A DNA stretch of 64,000 bases from Aplysia californica (taxonomy: Eukaryota; Mollusca; Gastropoda; Aplysiida; Aplysiidae). The DNA lies in contig NW_004797544.1 in NCBI RefSeq assembly GCF_000002075.1, positions 803,190 through 867,189 on the forward strand, given 5' to 3'. Under the pieces are notes generated by a model that had not been told where the DNA came from, did not search any database, and saw only the letters and a program-made list of their open reading frames with translations. The stretch's first letter is position 1, and every line of letters begins with the position of its first letter. The position numbers and the translations under genes were made by a program. This document shows, one piece after another, positions 1 through 14,000 of this stretch.

Positions 1-3
1 TGG

Positions 4-37
<34 letters not shown>

Positions 38-275
38 AATGTTGATGGAGATGGTGATGATGATGATGATGGTGATGATAATGATGATGATGATGATGAG
101 GATGATGATGATGATGATGATGAGGATAATGGTGATGATGATGATGATGAGAACTAAGATGATAACTTAGATGATAACGTATATGACTTTGGTAAAACTT
201 TGAATAACAACAAATTTTGTGAAAATCTTACAAGTCTCCACCGTTTTATATATTTTTGTAGTCTACAACGATAAC

Positions 276-335
<60 letters not shown>

Positions 336-350
336 GATGATGATGATGGT
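1..350. repeat. (GAT)n microsatellites
   Basis: Two tracts of GAT/ATG trinucleotide repeat occupy about 1-150 and 279-350, separated by unique AT-rich sequence. The second passes into GCT/GGT repeats. Long Asp or Met open frames read from them are artefacts. Confidence 0.95.
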
Positions 351-379
351 GCTGCTGCTGCTGCTGCTGCTGGTGGTAG

Positions 380-730
380 TGATGATGGTGATGGTGCCGC
401 CGAGGACGCCGGGCCTGGGGCTAGTGGCAAGCAAGGGCGCTGCTGCTGCTGCGTCTGACCACCGGTCAAACATCCCGCTCATTCTCGTCCTCCAACTGGA
501 CCCGAAGGCGCGCGCTACTCTCGTGAGCTAGGGCCAGGCAGACAGTCCCCGCGCTCTACGTCGGGGGCCACAGCGGCTAGGGGTGGTTGTTGTTATTTTG
601 ATTCTTCTTCTTCTTCCCTCCTATGTGTGTGGCTGGAGTTTTAGTGTGAAAGTATTTTGAACTGCGAGCGAGCCAGCCGGGTGGAAATGTGAAATGGTAT
701 GGGTTCAGCGCGAGCCGAGTGGTAGTAGTG
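380..730. promoter_or_regulatory. CpG-rich, GC-rich patch, possible promoter or 5' UTR
   Basis: This stretch is much richer in G+C and CpG than the AT-rich DNA on either side, with CpG-dense pieces near 395-560 and 660-720. It could be a promoter or a non-coding first exon. No REV3L N-terminal coding exon was recognised between it and 4928, so its link to REV3L is unproven. Confidence 0.3.
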
Positions 731-1953
731 CCTGTTCATCTAGGATTATTGTTTTACTGCTGTGGTGGAAATCTGCATTTTGGAGAACCTTGGCTTGTGT
801 ATACTTATACTTACTCAGTGTCCGTTGTGCAGGGAGGCTTGTGGTTTGTGTACACGGTTTTCTCATGGTTCTCCCCCCCCCTCCCCCTCGAATGGAAGTG
901 ATTTAATTTGTTAAGAATTTAATGGCTTATGAATTTCCCGCTTTCGATTTTAAAGGATCATTGCTTGTACACTCAATACTTCCATAGTTAAACAAAAAAT
1001 CAGCATGAGTTTTTAAGGTCTGAGGAATGTAAGTGAGACTTTAATTTTTCTATTGCCTTGGGGGGGGGGGGGTAGCTTTTTTTAGGACGGCTTTAGATTT
1101 TTTTCACTTTACAAAGAAAGACCTAAAGTTGCATACGAAATTTTTTAAGGGGTGCGATATAATTAATTTTCTCACAACAGTTACTACCTTTTCTAAGAAA
1201 AAGAAAACTTTATTGTCTAAAAGGGCATTAGCTTGAAAACCGTTTGAAAAAATAGACTTAAAGTTCTGGTATTATAGGACTGTCAGCAATGCAATGTCAC
1301 AAACTAAAAAAGTACTAGAGCAATGCTGATCACCACAGTGCAACACTATATGTTTAAGGTTACAGTTAACATATCTGTCTCATGGACACGGCCCAGTGAC
1401 CATTTATTTGTCATGTCATTGACATTGCTTGACAATATGTGTGAGCTTGATTTTTATTCATTTAAATTGTACTAAAATCCTTTCATCAAAGGCCTTCAGA
1501 CGAATGGGTTTTATGTGTCCCTCTCATTTTCCTAAGTGACTTATTTTTTTGAGTGTTCTATTGTCACATTGTGCACAAAGCAGCTGTGAATCATACAACT
1601 TCAAAGGGGATTTGAAGTCTACCAGAAAACGAAATATGTATTTTGGCTTTCACGGAATAGTTGTGTAGAATTTCAAGGAACATTAAAATATTAAATGACA
1701 GTTCTTTAAAAAAAACGGAAAATAAAGTTTTTGCTTTTGATAGAAAAATGTCCTTTTGTATGAGAAAAGTCGAACATGAGAAAATTCAAGTCTGCTGTGA
1801 TGTGAGACCCCAAACTCGCTAACTTTTACTAGCTGTCTTTTCCACTTACTTGCTGTCCTCTGTGCTGCTCTTCTGTGCCTCTGTGTCATCTGAAAATCCA
1901 GTCTTGCCAAAAATAGACTCCTGAAACCATTGCCATCAAATTACTTCTTTGTT

Positions 1954-2128
1954 GGTGGTTGGCGTGTGCTCTAGTGTGGTTTGCTCCTTCTTTCCTATCA
2001 AACAACTATCATCTTTATATTTCTTCCTTTTTATTTTGTTACTACCCTGTAACACCTCTAATCCTCTGCATTTATATGACCATATTGTGTTGCAAGTGCT
2101 GTAAAACTCTTACTAAAACTATTAAAAC
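1954..2128 (+). mobile_element. Short SINE (family S1) copy with 14-bp target duplication
   Basis: The copy runs from a tggtggttggcgtgtgctc head to an actaaaactattaaaac tail. It is flanked by attacttctttgtt (1940-1953) and attacctctttgtt (2129-2142), a 14-bp target-site duplication with one difference. The tail arms gcattt and aagtgc can pair. Confidence 0.9.
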
Positions 2129-2157
2129 ATTACCTCTTTGTTTCTAGATGGGCATGC

Positions 2158-2270
2158 CTGCACACACACGCGCGCACACACACACATACACACACACACA
2201 CATACACATACACACACACGCGCTCACACACACACACACACACATACATGCGCGCGCGCACGCGCACCTC
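2158..2270. repeat. (CA)n and (CG)n microsatellite
   Basis: Alternating CA with short CG and TACA interruptions lies directly downstream of the S1 SINE copy. Confidence 0.95.
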
Positions 2271-2429
2271 CACTTCCAATCTCTCTTCTTAGTGTCTGGC
2301 TTTCTGTTTGTATTTGGTAATGGCTTTGTTTCTCTGTTCCTGGGGCTACCTTTTGTAAGCTGATCTGTCTCTTGTTGTCTGAGCAATCAATGGGACCTCA
2401 GACTAGTAGCACACCCATGGCTGGAAACC

Positions 2430-2760
2430 TCTCCAGTTACTGGTGGTGAAGCTCTGAGAGAAGGATGCTGATGCAAACCCCCTCTCCCCACCCCGACCAA
2501 CATCCTTCCTCTTTCCCGCCTTCACAATCCTAGATACCTACCTGAGTATTAACAATAAGTATTATTTTAAAAAATAAGCGTGATGGCAAGGAAGTATTGT
2601 TTCTGCAGTCCCATGAAAGGATGCTGACACCCCCCTCCCCGACCAGCTTCGTTCCCAATCTTTAATATCTATGAGTATTACCAAATGATTATCATATCTT
2701 TTTTAAAATGGGACAGCAAGGAAGTTTTGTTGGTGCAGTCCCATGTAAGATTTCTACTTT
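2430..2760. repeat. Two diverged tandem units
   Basis: Two successive units (about 2458-2624 and 2619-2752) each run from aaggatgctga through a CCCC-rich part and a gagtatta part to a ggaagt-ttgtt-gcagtcccatg end. The second unit is also the outer part of the inverted repeat described separately. Confidence 0.7.
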
Positions 2761-3204
2761 GAGACTTTAAAGTGGGTGGTTGGTGGGTGCTCTGGTGTGG
2801 TTTGCTTCTTTTTTCCTATGAAATATCTATCGTCCTTATTTCCCCTTCTTCTTTTTTTTTTGTTACTCTCTTGTAACGCCTCTAATCTTCTGTCGTTCAT
2901 ATGACCTTAGCGGGTGGTTGGCGGGTGCTCTGGTGTGGTCTGCTTCTTCTTTCCTATCAAACATCTATCGTCCTTTTCTCCCCTTCTTCTTTTTTATGTT
3001 TGTTACTCTCTTGTAACACCTCTAATCTTCCGGCGCTCATATGACCTTATGCAGTTGCGAGCGCCAGAGCACCCGCCAACCACCCACTTTAAAGTCTCAA
3101 AGTAGAAATCTTACCTGGGACTGCACCAACAAAACTTCCTTGCTGTCCCATTTTTAAAAAAAATGATATAATCATTTGTTAATACTCATAGATATCAAAG
3201 ATTG
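2656..3204. repeat. Inverted repeat with ~138-bp arms enclosing two S1 SINE copies
   Basis: The left arm (2656-2793) and right arm (3066-3204) are nearly perfect reverse complements. The inner end of each arm is the first part of the S1 SINE head. The space between contains the rest of one S1 copy and a second near-complete S1 copy in the same orientation. Two extra S1 tail fragments follow at 3201-3290. It looks like a foldback rearrangement built on SINE insertions. Confidence 0.85.
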
Positions 3205-4399
3205 CGAGCGCCGTAAAACCTCTACAAAAACAAATATGACCTTTTGCAGTTTCTAGCACCGTAAAACATCTACTAAAACTAAATTAAAGACTTTAAAACT
3301 CAAGGACAATATGAAGTGGTATTGAAGGGCAAGGGGGGGAGGGGGGGGGGAGGGGAAATCCTGTGTCCTATGTCTTGATGCAAGACCATGGAATGATAGA
3401 TTCGGAATGGAAATGATGATGTGAAATTCAAACCCGGTATTTGTGGAAATAGTTATGTTGTTGCTGAAATTTGGGCTGTGTGCAAAGGACAGATCTTCTA
3501 GAACGAAACTGATTGTTCAACACAACAATGTACTTGGAGTGACTATTAAATATAGTGAGACTGCTGCATCTAGGCATGCCTTTAATACCATCTCTTCCAG
3601 TGTGATAGCCCAGATGAAATTGTTTTTTTTATTTCTGGAGAGCTGGGTTGATGGTGTGTGTTTTTTAAGGATTGTTCTTCTAATTCTAATAAATGAATAA
3701 TTTAATACTATTCAGACAAATGATTTATCATTGTGTGATGTGTATTTATAGTCAGTGAGGCGATGTGTGCTATTGCCATCAAGAGTGCTGTGCTTTGAAA
3801 TGTAACAACTGTTGTTGGACTTGCTTTCTGTGTGCGCTGGGTTGACTTTTGATGCTGAAGATGTCTTTGAACAACAGAAAACATAAAACTTAATGATGTA
3901 ATATGTGAAATAAAAACCAACAAAAATGAAGAAAACATGCCACTTGGATTTTTAAATCATGATATGGATAAGTTGTGCAGTGGGATGGATATTATGCCTT
4001 TGGGTAAGACATGATTTTTTTGGCGTGTTTTGTGTATTACCATTTTTGTGTGCCAGACTTTTTAACCGAAGTTTCTATTGCAGTTTGAGTTTGAGGTTGA
4101 ATATGAGTGTTTATAAATGTGGTCCTTTGTGTTGATGGGCAAAGTGGTGGGGTTTCCCATGCCTACTTTAGATGGTGCATAGCAAACCATTTTTCAGGCT
4201 CATTTGCTTTAAGTTAATTTTTTAAAGCAGAGGTGCTTATTTTTCATGTTAATCAAGAAATCCAAATTTCTGAAATTTTCTGGATTTTGTAATGTAATTC
4301 TGCTAATATTTTTATTTATATTTTGATCTCTTTTTTAAAATGTCATTTGCACTTCATAAAAAAAACAACAACTCTCAATACAAGATACATTAGACAATA

Positions 4400-4834
4400 T
4401 GTGTCACAACACAGTGAAACCAGGTGCTCGTCAATTTTTAGGCCTATGGAGTGAATGGTATAATTTTAAAGCATTTTCATTTTTTGTCTTGCTTTTGATT
4501 AAAAAAATACCCTTGTATCTTGCATAGAATTTGAGATATTTGCTATTGAAGGAGGTGGGGTTGCTTGGTGTTTGAGATAAAAATTAGTGAGAAAATGACA
4601 GCAAAATTAAAGTGTGGTGACTTCCAACGTTGTGGTGTCCTTGGAAACTGAAAATGTACTTTTTTTGCCTTTGATAAATATTTGCCTGTAAAATCCATGA
4701 AGGAATATGTTTTCAAATGTAATTAAAGGTGTTACGGCCAAAACAAAACAAAAATTGATAAAAATTGCCGAAAATATAGACTAAAAATTTTTAACATTAA
4801 TTTGATGAGTTCCTGATTTCACCTTGTTGCAACA
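4400..4834. mobile_element. Mariner-like MITE (family M1), TA-flanked
   Basis: Inverted ends begin tgtgtcacaac on the left and end gttgcaaca on the right, followed inward by a shared GTGAAACCAGGTGCTCGTCAA-like block of about 30 bp. TA precedes and follows the element. It has no coding capacity. It is the most diverged of four copies in the window. Confidence 0.75.
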
Positions 4835-4928
4835 TATATTATGATCCATAAATGCTGGATACCCTAGCTGAACTCAAGACTTGTTAAAGTTTTCATGTTT
4901 TCCTTTCTTTTTCTGCGTGTATTTTCAG

Positions 4929-5003
4929 CCCTATGTATGGCTACCATGCCCAGGAGGAACAGTTCCTGAAGATTTATCTCTACAATCCTAATAATGTTCG
5001 CAA
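4929..5003 (+). CDS. REV3L: REV3L exon a: N-terminal domain, YGYHxxEExFLKIYLYNP segment
   Basis: The exon follows a pyrimidine-rich tract ending in ttttcag and ends before gtaagta. One base completes a prior codon, then it reads PMYGYHAQEEQFLKIYLYNP and NNVR. Vertebrate REV3L has a near-identical segment (MPFYGYHEKERHFMKIYLYNP) near residue 120. It ends with two bases of the next codon. Confidence 0.93.
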
Positions 5004-8000
5004 GTAAGTAAAAGTCAAATACAAGCATGGTTGTATTTTTAAAAGATTTTTCCTTTTTTATTCTTTTTTGTTGTTGTAAGAATATAAATGTGTTTTTTTT
5101 AAAGATGTAAATATTGAAGTGGTATATTGTTGTAGGTTAAATGAATACCTTTGATTTTTTTTTTATCAAGCTTCCGAATAATTGCTATACCTGATGAATT
5201 TTTTTGAATATATAAAAGTAATTTTTTTATGTTATGATGTGGAGTTATTATGTATTGTATAGGTTATTATATCCACCTATCTTTTGTTTCATCTGTGACC
5301 TTTTTTTTTATTGCTATGTCTTGTCTGTAAGTCTGGAACTGTTTTCCTTGTTTCTTTCCCAGAGCTGCAGACCTGTTGCTGGGTGGGGCTGTGATGAGCA
5401 AGCCCTACCAGCCCCATGAGTCTCACATACCTTATGCTCTGCAGGTAAGCCTGTTGTTTCTTTGGTACATCTGGTGCTCTCAAACAAGTCAGTGGTTGGA
5501 AAAGTACTTTTGAAGTACGGTTGAACTCCGCCAAGACCTTTACCCATTGTTGAGTAAAAAAAATAATTGGTAGTCTTAGACAAGTGGTCCTTGTAAACAC
5601 TGTCGTTAGAATATGTGAGGCACCATGGTGAAATCAGGCGCTCGTCAAAATAATGAAATCGAAGAAAACAGCATTTTTCTTCCAGTTTGGCAATTTTTAT
5701 CGAATTTTTATTCCTTACTTAGATCAACACCTTTTATATCCATTTAAAAACACATTGCTTTGTAGCTTTTACTGAAAAACGTTGATTTAAGGGCACAACA
5801 TTTTAAAAAAATTTACAGTTTGCTAGGACTCGAGCTTGGGAAGTCTCTGTAATTTTACCTCTGAAACCATGTGACCCCCACCTCCTTCAGACCGAAATAT
5901 CTCGATTTCTATTGAAGATAAATGGACAACTTTTTATCGGAGGATAAATGAACAAACTTTAAGATGATACCAATAACTCCAATTCGCCTAAAATTGATGA
6001 GCGCCTGATTCCACCATGCCGTGACACAAAAATGCAGGGGGGTTTGAAGTAGTCGTTTAGGTCAATTTTCTCACAGATATGTGGTATTTGGACCAGGTTT
6101 GACTGTACTTTTGAAGTAGTTATGGAGCATCCTTGTCGTGCTAGATTTTATTTGTTTAGGTTATTCTTTTTAACAAAGGAAACCTTCAAAATATGGTAGC
6201 ACTCTTGTGCAAGACTTGATTTACAGAGTTGAAATCCACTGGTACATTATGGCACATGTTTAATATCACTCTACTTACTGTAAGTCTCTAGACCCTTGAA
6301 GTTTTGTTTGGATCTAATCTATTTGGCTAGGGGTGGAAGGGGGGAGGGAAGGACTCAGTAGCCCAACAGAGTATTGGTGTTTGCTTGTCAAACTGGATGT
6401 TAGGAGCCTGGTCCTCGCCGTGCAAGTTGTGAATTATTAAATAAGATATGCTTGCTATATTTTTATAACAACTTCATTTTTTTCATTTGGTAGAAATATT
6501 TTTAAGCCCTCTTAACACTACTGTGCAGTTTGATGGTACACATTTTGAGTTGTTCTTTTTTTGTGCTTGATTCTCGATTCCAAAACAGAGGTCTTTAGAG
6601 ACAGATTCTATCCAAAACTCCTGACCCCTAAGGTATTAAGGAAGTCATACTGATTGTCTTTATCAGTAACTGATTGCTGATTCATCTGCCACGGTTGCAG
6701 CATTTTTCTGTTTCTTTGCTCAGTCCTTCCATAAAGTTTGACCCGCAGAAAGGTTTATGCTTCAACCCGTTAGGAAACAGGATTGATTGAACGAGCTCAA
6801 AAGAAACTCCATTAAAAAGTCCATTATGATAGTGAGAAAAAGGGTGGTCACATTCCTGTTTTTTTTTGTGCCTTGCAGCTTTTCATCGACTACAACTTGT
6901 ATGGAATGAACCTTATCAATGTTTCTGCACTCAAGTTTCGCAAACGAGGAAAAGGTAATGAAGATATTTCTGTTTTCTTTTGAACTTAAAATGTTGAAGT
7001 ATTTTTTTAGGCACAAAAGTATTTTGTTGTTTAAATGCCTGGTCTTCGTTTTGTTTGTTTCGCTGAAGATGTTTGCAAATATTTTTTGTTCAGAAGTATA
7101 TGATGATTGAACAGATTCCCATTAAGGAGAGGTTTTTTTGTCTTTTTTTTTACTACACTGAAGGGACAATTAGTGCCCTAAGAATAAAGTGAATTTAGCA
7201 AATATATATCAAATGCCATGTTGAGTGTGGCTGCACTGCTTTGCTGAACCCAATTTACTGGAAATGCTATACAGTGTGTGTATGGTCATACGCTTTAATG
7301 TAATAATTTAAAAGGACATAAGCGTGGCGGATAGGACAAAATTGATAAATAATGTTTGATGTTAATAGTACTGAACTGTGTTTATTGCTTGAAATGTTCA
7401 AAAGAAAAGAGTGGGAAAACTGGATCGTGTTCATTTCTAGAAATGTTCAAAAGAAGAGATTGGGAGCAATGCCTGCTCAGTCTTCTTTTGTTTAAATATA
7501 GATCTTATCTAATTGGGTTAGGTATCTTTTTTTCATTTTACAGACACACATCCAGGTCTCTTTGCTGGTCTGTATCTCATTTTCAGATATTCGTAAGTAA
7601 ACACTGAATATTTAGAATATTTACTGGACACTTCCCCCCCCTCAGCACCTGACGCACCAAGAGATGAGTCTGGGACAGACAATGGCTCCACATGTCAATC
7701 AGCAGCTTTGCAGAAATCTTTGTCGACATCGTCATCATCATCATGCCCAAGATTTGCTCCTATTACAAGTCGAGTTTGGCATGATGAAAACATCCCAAGG
7801 TAGCTAATGTCTGTGTGCAAGTGTCAAAGAAAACGTTATGAACAATCCTCCTGCACCTCCATCCCTCTGCACATTTGTTTGCATCCTTGTTTGCCAGAAA
7901 ATGTCTGTAAAGTGGGTTAGTTTGGAGAGGGTTCAAGTACTTTTTTTGGGGTGGGGGTTAGTTGACAGGACCTTTGAATAATGTAGATTCTGTTTATTTT

Positions 8001-11000
8001 AGTGTTTCTGAATGAGAGAGAAAGTGGGAGGAGGGTGGGGGAGGTGTGAGAGAGAGGGAGGGAGGGAGGGCGGGAGAGAGAGGGTGAGGGACAGAGAGAG
8101 TGAGTGTGATTGTCATTTGAACTTTGTTTTGCAAAGGTCACTGAAAACTTAAGGTTGTGAACAGCTACAACAGCAGAGTTCCTTTTGATCAATATTTGCC
8201 TGTAAAATCCTTGATACATAATCTGATATTATTAGACTGTGAGAGTCACTGTGCTGTTTCACATTGTGAGTTACCCTTTGTGTCCTCTCCAGTGACATGT
8301 GGCTGCCGTCCAGTGTGGAACGCCAGAGCACTTGTGAGTTAGAGGTGGATGTGGTGGCTGCTGACATCTTGAACAGACAAGAACTTGAGAGTGAGTCTCA
8401 TGCTTGACACTCTATTTGTACAGGGTTCCCACTCAACCAAAAAAATGGGGGAAAAGCAGGGAATTTCATTTTCAGATTTCCCGGTCGGGAAAACACCATG
8501 AAAATGGAATATGAATGGAAACAAAAATATATGAGAGAATGCTGTGAAATCAACGGGCTGCCCATCATTATGAATTTGGTGGTTAAGGTTTTTAAACTTG
8601 AAATTTTTTTTACACAAAAACACCATCTTGACATGGCACCCCTGATTCCTTTAAAAAAAAAATGTATTTTTACCATTCGGCTACCCCAACCTGTCCCCAC
8701 CTTCCTGGCGTATAGCGTAAGTTAGAAAAAACATTCTGATCCCCCCCTGAGGGCAGTGCTACTGACTGAAGTGTCTTTAGGCCATTCCCAAATGGGGGGA
8801 TATTAACATGTACTTATGCACAGTGGAGTTGTAAATGGGCTGATTTATTAATGTCATGCTCATACTGTGGCAGAACAACATTGGGGAAAATGCTTCTTTT
8901 TCTTTCCTCATTCTTACTACCATCATTTTCCTCTACTTCTTTTGTATGTTTGTCACTCTCTTGTGAACTGCTATTTCCGGGGTGCCTTAATAGTTGAAAC
9001 AAACTTTATCCTGTTGAGGCAAGAGAGGTGAGCAGAGTTACCCTGATTTCCCGTTTGGACTTCTCTGTTGACATCCACCCCTTTGCGTTCATATGACCAG
9101 TTATGAGTGCTGGAAAACCTTACTAAAACTAAACATTCAGATCCAGGCAGTTTACATCACAAGGTCACATGCAGCTAACTTTAATAGCCTTTGTGTTTAC
9201 AGTTCTTGTAGTCACTCTGTACCTCTGCACCCTTAGAAAACATGAGTTGGGAGTAAGGCCAACATTAGATTGACATGGTGTTAAAAAATTCCTCTGCCTT
9301 TGGGTTGTGGGTGACGGCTTAGGCCAGTGAGAGAGAATTTTATTTTTGTAAAGGGGCGCCACATATTGTGTAGTGATGTTAAGTCAGGATCAAATGTTTG
9401 TGACCTGTCCCGTTGGTTTCTTTTGTTTTTGCAAGAGTCAAGCCAACAGTTTTCCTAACTTGGCAATGATATCTCCGCCGAGTTCTCTTTCGTCATGATT
9501 TTGTTGACTTTACAATTATCCTACGATCCCTATCCTTGACATCTCAGGAAAGGCAGTTTAGCTGTCCATGGCCGTGTTCTAAATTTATTTTGCATTTCTC
9601 TCCATTTCTTCTTTCTAGCTCTGTCATATCAAAAATCAATATCACTTTTTTCTTATTGATGAGTAGGAACCCTGTCTGTGTGTCTTCTCATCCCCCGTTT
9701 CACACTTTCTTTTAAAAAAAATATATATTTGTCAGTACATGAAACATTACTTAGACATAGCTCTCAATGAGGTCTGAGTAGGGAAATGTGTTTTTCAATA
9801 TAAAAAAATATGTATTCTCTGTGCACCAGTATTGCTCGCCACGAATTTGCACAGGCTGAAGAAAAAAATATGAACTCTTAAGACCAAATTTGGGATTAAT
9901 GCCTATAAGTCAGTTGAAGAGATCTTTTGCTGCTGGTCTGCAGCTTGCATAATTATCTGGAACCTAATGATCCATGCAGATGGAAAAGTTGAAAATTGTT
10001 GTGTCCATCTGAAAAATATGATCATTAACAATTTTAGTTTGACATATCTGATATATCTTCCTTTAGTTAGGCGTGGAAATTAAATTTAATTCAATCACTT
10101 ATAGTGACTCAAAGCTTTGCTGTTAAAGTTGGTTTTCTTAGTTTGTGTTGCACCCTTGCTTAGAATTTTGGTATTTGAATGTTCTGCGTACATTATCAGG
10201 CAATGTTGGAGCCAACCCTGGCTTAGCTGCTCTTTGGGAGGATGAGAAACAGAGAAAACGAGATGCAGGAGAATCCTCACTTATTGAACCAGAATCTTCT
10301 CAAGGTTGGTGATATACAACAGTTAATCTCCTCTGTTGATTAATTAGTTTCTATGAAATTGACAGCTTTATTGAAATTTATATTCAGTTCTGAATGTGCA
10401 CGCCAGTTTTACTTGTTGAAAGAATAATCATTCTCAAAGTTATAGTTTTTTATGCTATCTGCTGAGCAATGAAAATCTGAAACACACAGCCACTTATTGA
10501 CTGGTTATACTGGTCGCTTTGCTAAATCAGACCAGTTCATTGGCAGTACCAGTATTGCAGTTGGTAAAACTGTATTGGGGGAAAAATGATTCATGAAACT
10601 CAGTATTACTGATAAATTATGAAATTGCAATTCTGTGACTTTTGTTGAATTTTTATTATGTTTAGACATATTGTTTTATGTGGAATGAGAATTGTCCATG
10701 TTTTCGTGACTGGTACTTTGCTAATGCAGCAAAAACAGTCTTTCTTATGTGTTTGGTGAAATTCACCTCTGTGAGTATCATAATTTGGAACCTTTTTGGT
10801 ATTCCTGTTTTACAATTAATGTTCTTGTTTATTTATTCAAACTTTCAGCGAGAGGAGGTGTTGAGTGCTCAGAGAGTGAAAAACTCCTTGTCCAACGATT
10901 TTTAGCTTTGGTACAAGAGCAGCAGGCGTTTAGGTAAGCATAAATGTGGCCCTTTTTTGCTTTGTAGTTAAGTACACATCAAAAGACTTTGCTGTTCGTA

Positions 11001-14000
11001 TGCATATGGCCTTTGTTTTACAAAACCTCAGAACAGCACTTCAGTTGGAAGTAACAGTTGCAATGATCTACATGCTTAGAAAAACCTTTTTTATCACTTG
11101 AACTTGAAACTGCTTTGATTCTTTAGACTTGCTAGGGTTTGCAAGACAGCAATGTTCATTTCTGAAATGATTGGGATAATGGGATAGGTTTCAACCCTGG
11201 TGGAAAAATTATTTTTTTTGAGGACTTCACTGAAAAGAATCTACTCTTTGGGCTGTTACAAAATTCTGTCTCGACGAGTAAATCCTGTTTGATATATTTT
11301 TGGCTGTCATAAAATTCTGTCTCAATAGATAAGGTCTGTTTGAAGTATATTTTGGCAGGACTACATTTGCAGAAGGCAAGTTTTCGTTAAGCGACGTTGT
11401 CTTGACTGATACCGGATGTTTGATTTTATTTTTATTTTTTAACTTTCTTTTGTCTTTCTCATGTGCATGCTTGATCTATTGATTTTAATTATTTGATTCC
11501 AGTATCTCCCCTTTTTTTTATCACTGTTGGTATGAAATGTACTTTTGAAGAACCTTTGTAAGGACACCGTATTTAGTGTTGAGAATGTTCTGATCACATA
11601 AACAACCCATCACCTCTCTTTTATTTATTTTGTTTGTGTTTGTGTGCAGGGATAGCCAGTCTGAAGAAAGTGGAAGTTCACAACCGTCACTTTCAGCATC
11701 ACAATTGGAAAGGCATGTGTCCAGAGAAGGTAAGCTGAAATTTTTTTCTTTTTTTTTATGATGAACTTGGCATGAAAATGTAAAAGGGTTTGGTTGTCTT
11801 GTTTTCAGTGTTGGGAGTTGATGTGGTGGAACATTTGTCGCTTCAGGTCCCAGGTCCAAGGTCCTGGTTTTATGGAGGCAGTTTAGTTGTATGGCTGGTT
11901 ATAATGTTGATTCGTTCATTTATTGTATAAGGTAATCGGGTGAATGCTTAAAACTGTCTGACGAAACAAGAAAAATGTGATGCATATCTGTCACTAATGG
12001 CATGTCATCTTGTTGCAAAGCATGATAGCCCATTTGGGGCATTGAATTGTACACATGTGGATGGAAATTTTTTGAAAGATGCCGACTAAGTACATTATTC
12101 TGTGCTCAATGGGCATTGAAGTTATTTTACATGAAATATCCAGAACAAACCCCCTGCCCCCCACCCCTTTTCCCCAAACACTACTACACACCCCCCCCCC
12201 CCCCCACTTTGGAATATATCATATTAGATATTTAACATATTTTAATTATAATTTTTAAAAAAAATTCAAGTGAAAGAAATTGCCACCTCTTTACCTTGCA
12301 GATTCTAGCCTAGGCTCTCCTGACACTGTCATTCTAGGGGAGTTGAGTGAGAATGAGGACATGGAGGATGATGAGGATGCTGAACATCCACCCATCATCA
12401 ACATGGACTCCATCAAGAAAGTTGTTTCTTTCAGTCAAAGTTTTTCTGCCCGAGCATCAGACGACCCTGCCCAGCAAAGTTAGTATTTGTTTCTTTGTAA
12501 CTGACTAGGCCCGAATTTTTCCTTAGGGGTTTCACTTGAAGAACAAAATTTAAATAAGACGAAAACCAATTAAATCTTCTCTCAGTATTGTACAAGTCAG
12601 CTACATTTGATTTTTATGTCTTTTTATTGTATGATAACTTTAACAGCAGCATTGTATTGTTGGGGAACATTGTATATAGCTGTTGATAAAATGCTTATTG
12701 GTTTCCCAATCACTGATAGGGAAAAAATAAGGTTTGGTCTGTTTTATTAATTCAGTGTTGAACTCCTGTCTCATAAGCAGCTCAGGAATTTTGTTTTTGC
12801 GCTGTAGTGTCATTTTTCTCCTGAATGTTTCAGCATGTAATTGTGTCCTTTGTTAAGGTTCTCAAGACAAGACTGTGGCAGAGGTACTGGCTTCATTGTT
12901 GGAGGAAAACGGCGCACCTCCGAGTCAGCTGAGAGCCTTGGAGGAACAGGACAGTATCCTCAGTCAAAGTTTGGTTCTGGGAGAGGAGGAGGAGAAAGAG
13001 GACGAAGAGGAAACTATGGCCATGACCCAAAGTGTTTTTAATGTGGACGAGAAGGATGAGTATGTAACAATTTTGAAAAAAATTTTTTGGGGGTGGGGTG
13101 GGGGTTGTTTATTAAATGGTTGAAAGAATGCGGTTGTTAGAATGGTTGGCTGTTGGTGTTCTGTTGGGTGGTCTTGTTTCCTTTTGGTGTGTATGTTTTC
13201 TGAAATAATTCGTGACATGTCTTGAATATACGACTATGACCAATTGACATGAGACATTTAAATTGTATTATAAGCCTGATTTTAAATTCCCAAGAGAAGT
13301 TGTATGAAATTATGAGTAATTATGAACAATAGCGGCACTTAAAATAGCAATGCCAATTGGGCTTTCCCGCGAGGCGAAAATTTGGTCCCCGTTTACGGGC
13401 GATTTTGCGGACCCGGCCGAAGCGTAGGTGACTAACTTTGTCAACCTCGGTCTGCTCTATTTCCGAATCAATCCGAATGAAACTCGGCAACCAATCAGAA
13501 AATAGGGCAAACTAATGATATGTGGACGTTGAAGTTCGTACACATAAATTAACCTATACTTTTGGTGTCGGGAACACTTTCGTATCGTGTACACCGAAAA
13601 CTATAAGGAGTTTGAATTTGTACGCCGAGATGGTAATAGATCTATCTATCCTCTATAGTGTGCTCAAATTTGAACGTTCTGTGTCAAGTAGTTGTTTAGA
13701 CCCGATCATAAATGCACGACTACCCCCCCTATCCAAAGCGGCTTTGCACAGAGACCGGCCATTTTACCCTCACTCTCGTGGCAAATGTATGTGACCTACA
13801 AATCTCTGCATGACTATTCCGGGCCCGTTCATTGGTCACTTGAAATAGGACAATGGCGGGCGCGCGCATCCGGTTGTTTTTCTTTTTATTCCCCTGTAAC
13901 ATCGCAATGGGGGTATTCCAAGGCGAGGTTATCTCGTCTCGGGGTGTTCGCGTCTCTACGGGGAAAAAGAATTTTTAATTGTACGGCATGCTAGATTGAA

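Larger units (their letters stand above)
731..4928. other. AT-rich upstream or intronic sequence with repeats, no coding exon seen
   Basis: Apart from the SINEs, the (CA)n tract, the inverted duplication and the MITE listed separately, this is AT-rich sequence. I searched by eye for the conserved start of REV3L (for example FGATPAGQK or HGxFPYLYVPY) and did not find it. A poly-G run lies near 1060-1072 and a G-rich run near 3330-3355. Confidence 0.6.

Noticed and set aside
219-531. Open frames rich in Asp, Met or Ser over the GAT repeat
   Set aside because: They are translations of a trinucleotide microsatellite in several frames on both strands; no splice context or conserved sequence.
2138-2386. 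His/Thr-repeat and Cys/Val-repeat open frames
   Set aside because: They come from the (CA)n microsatellite.
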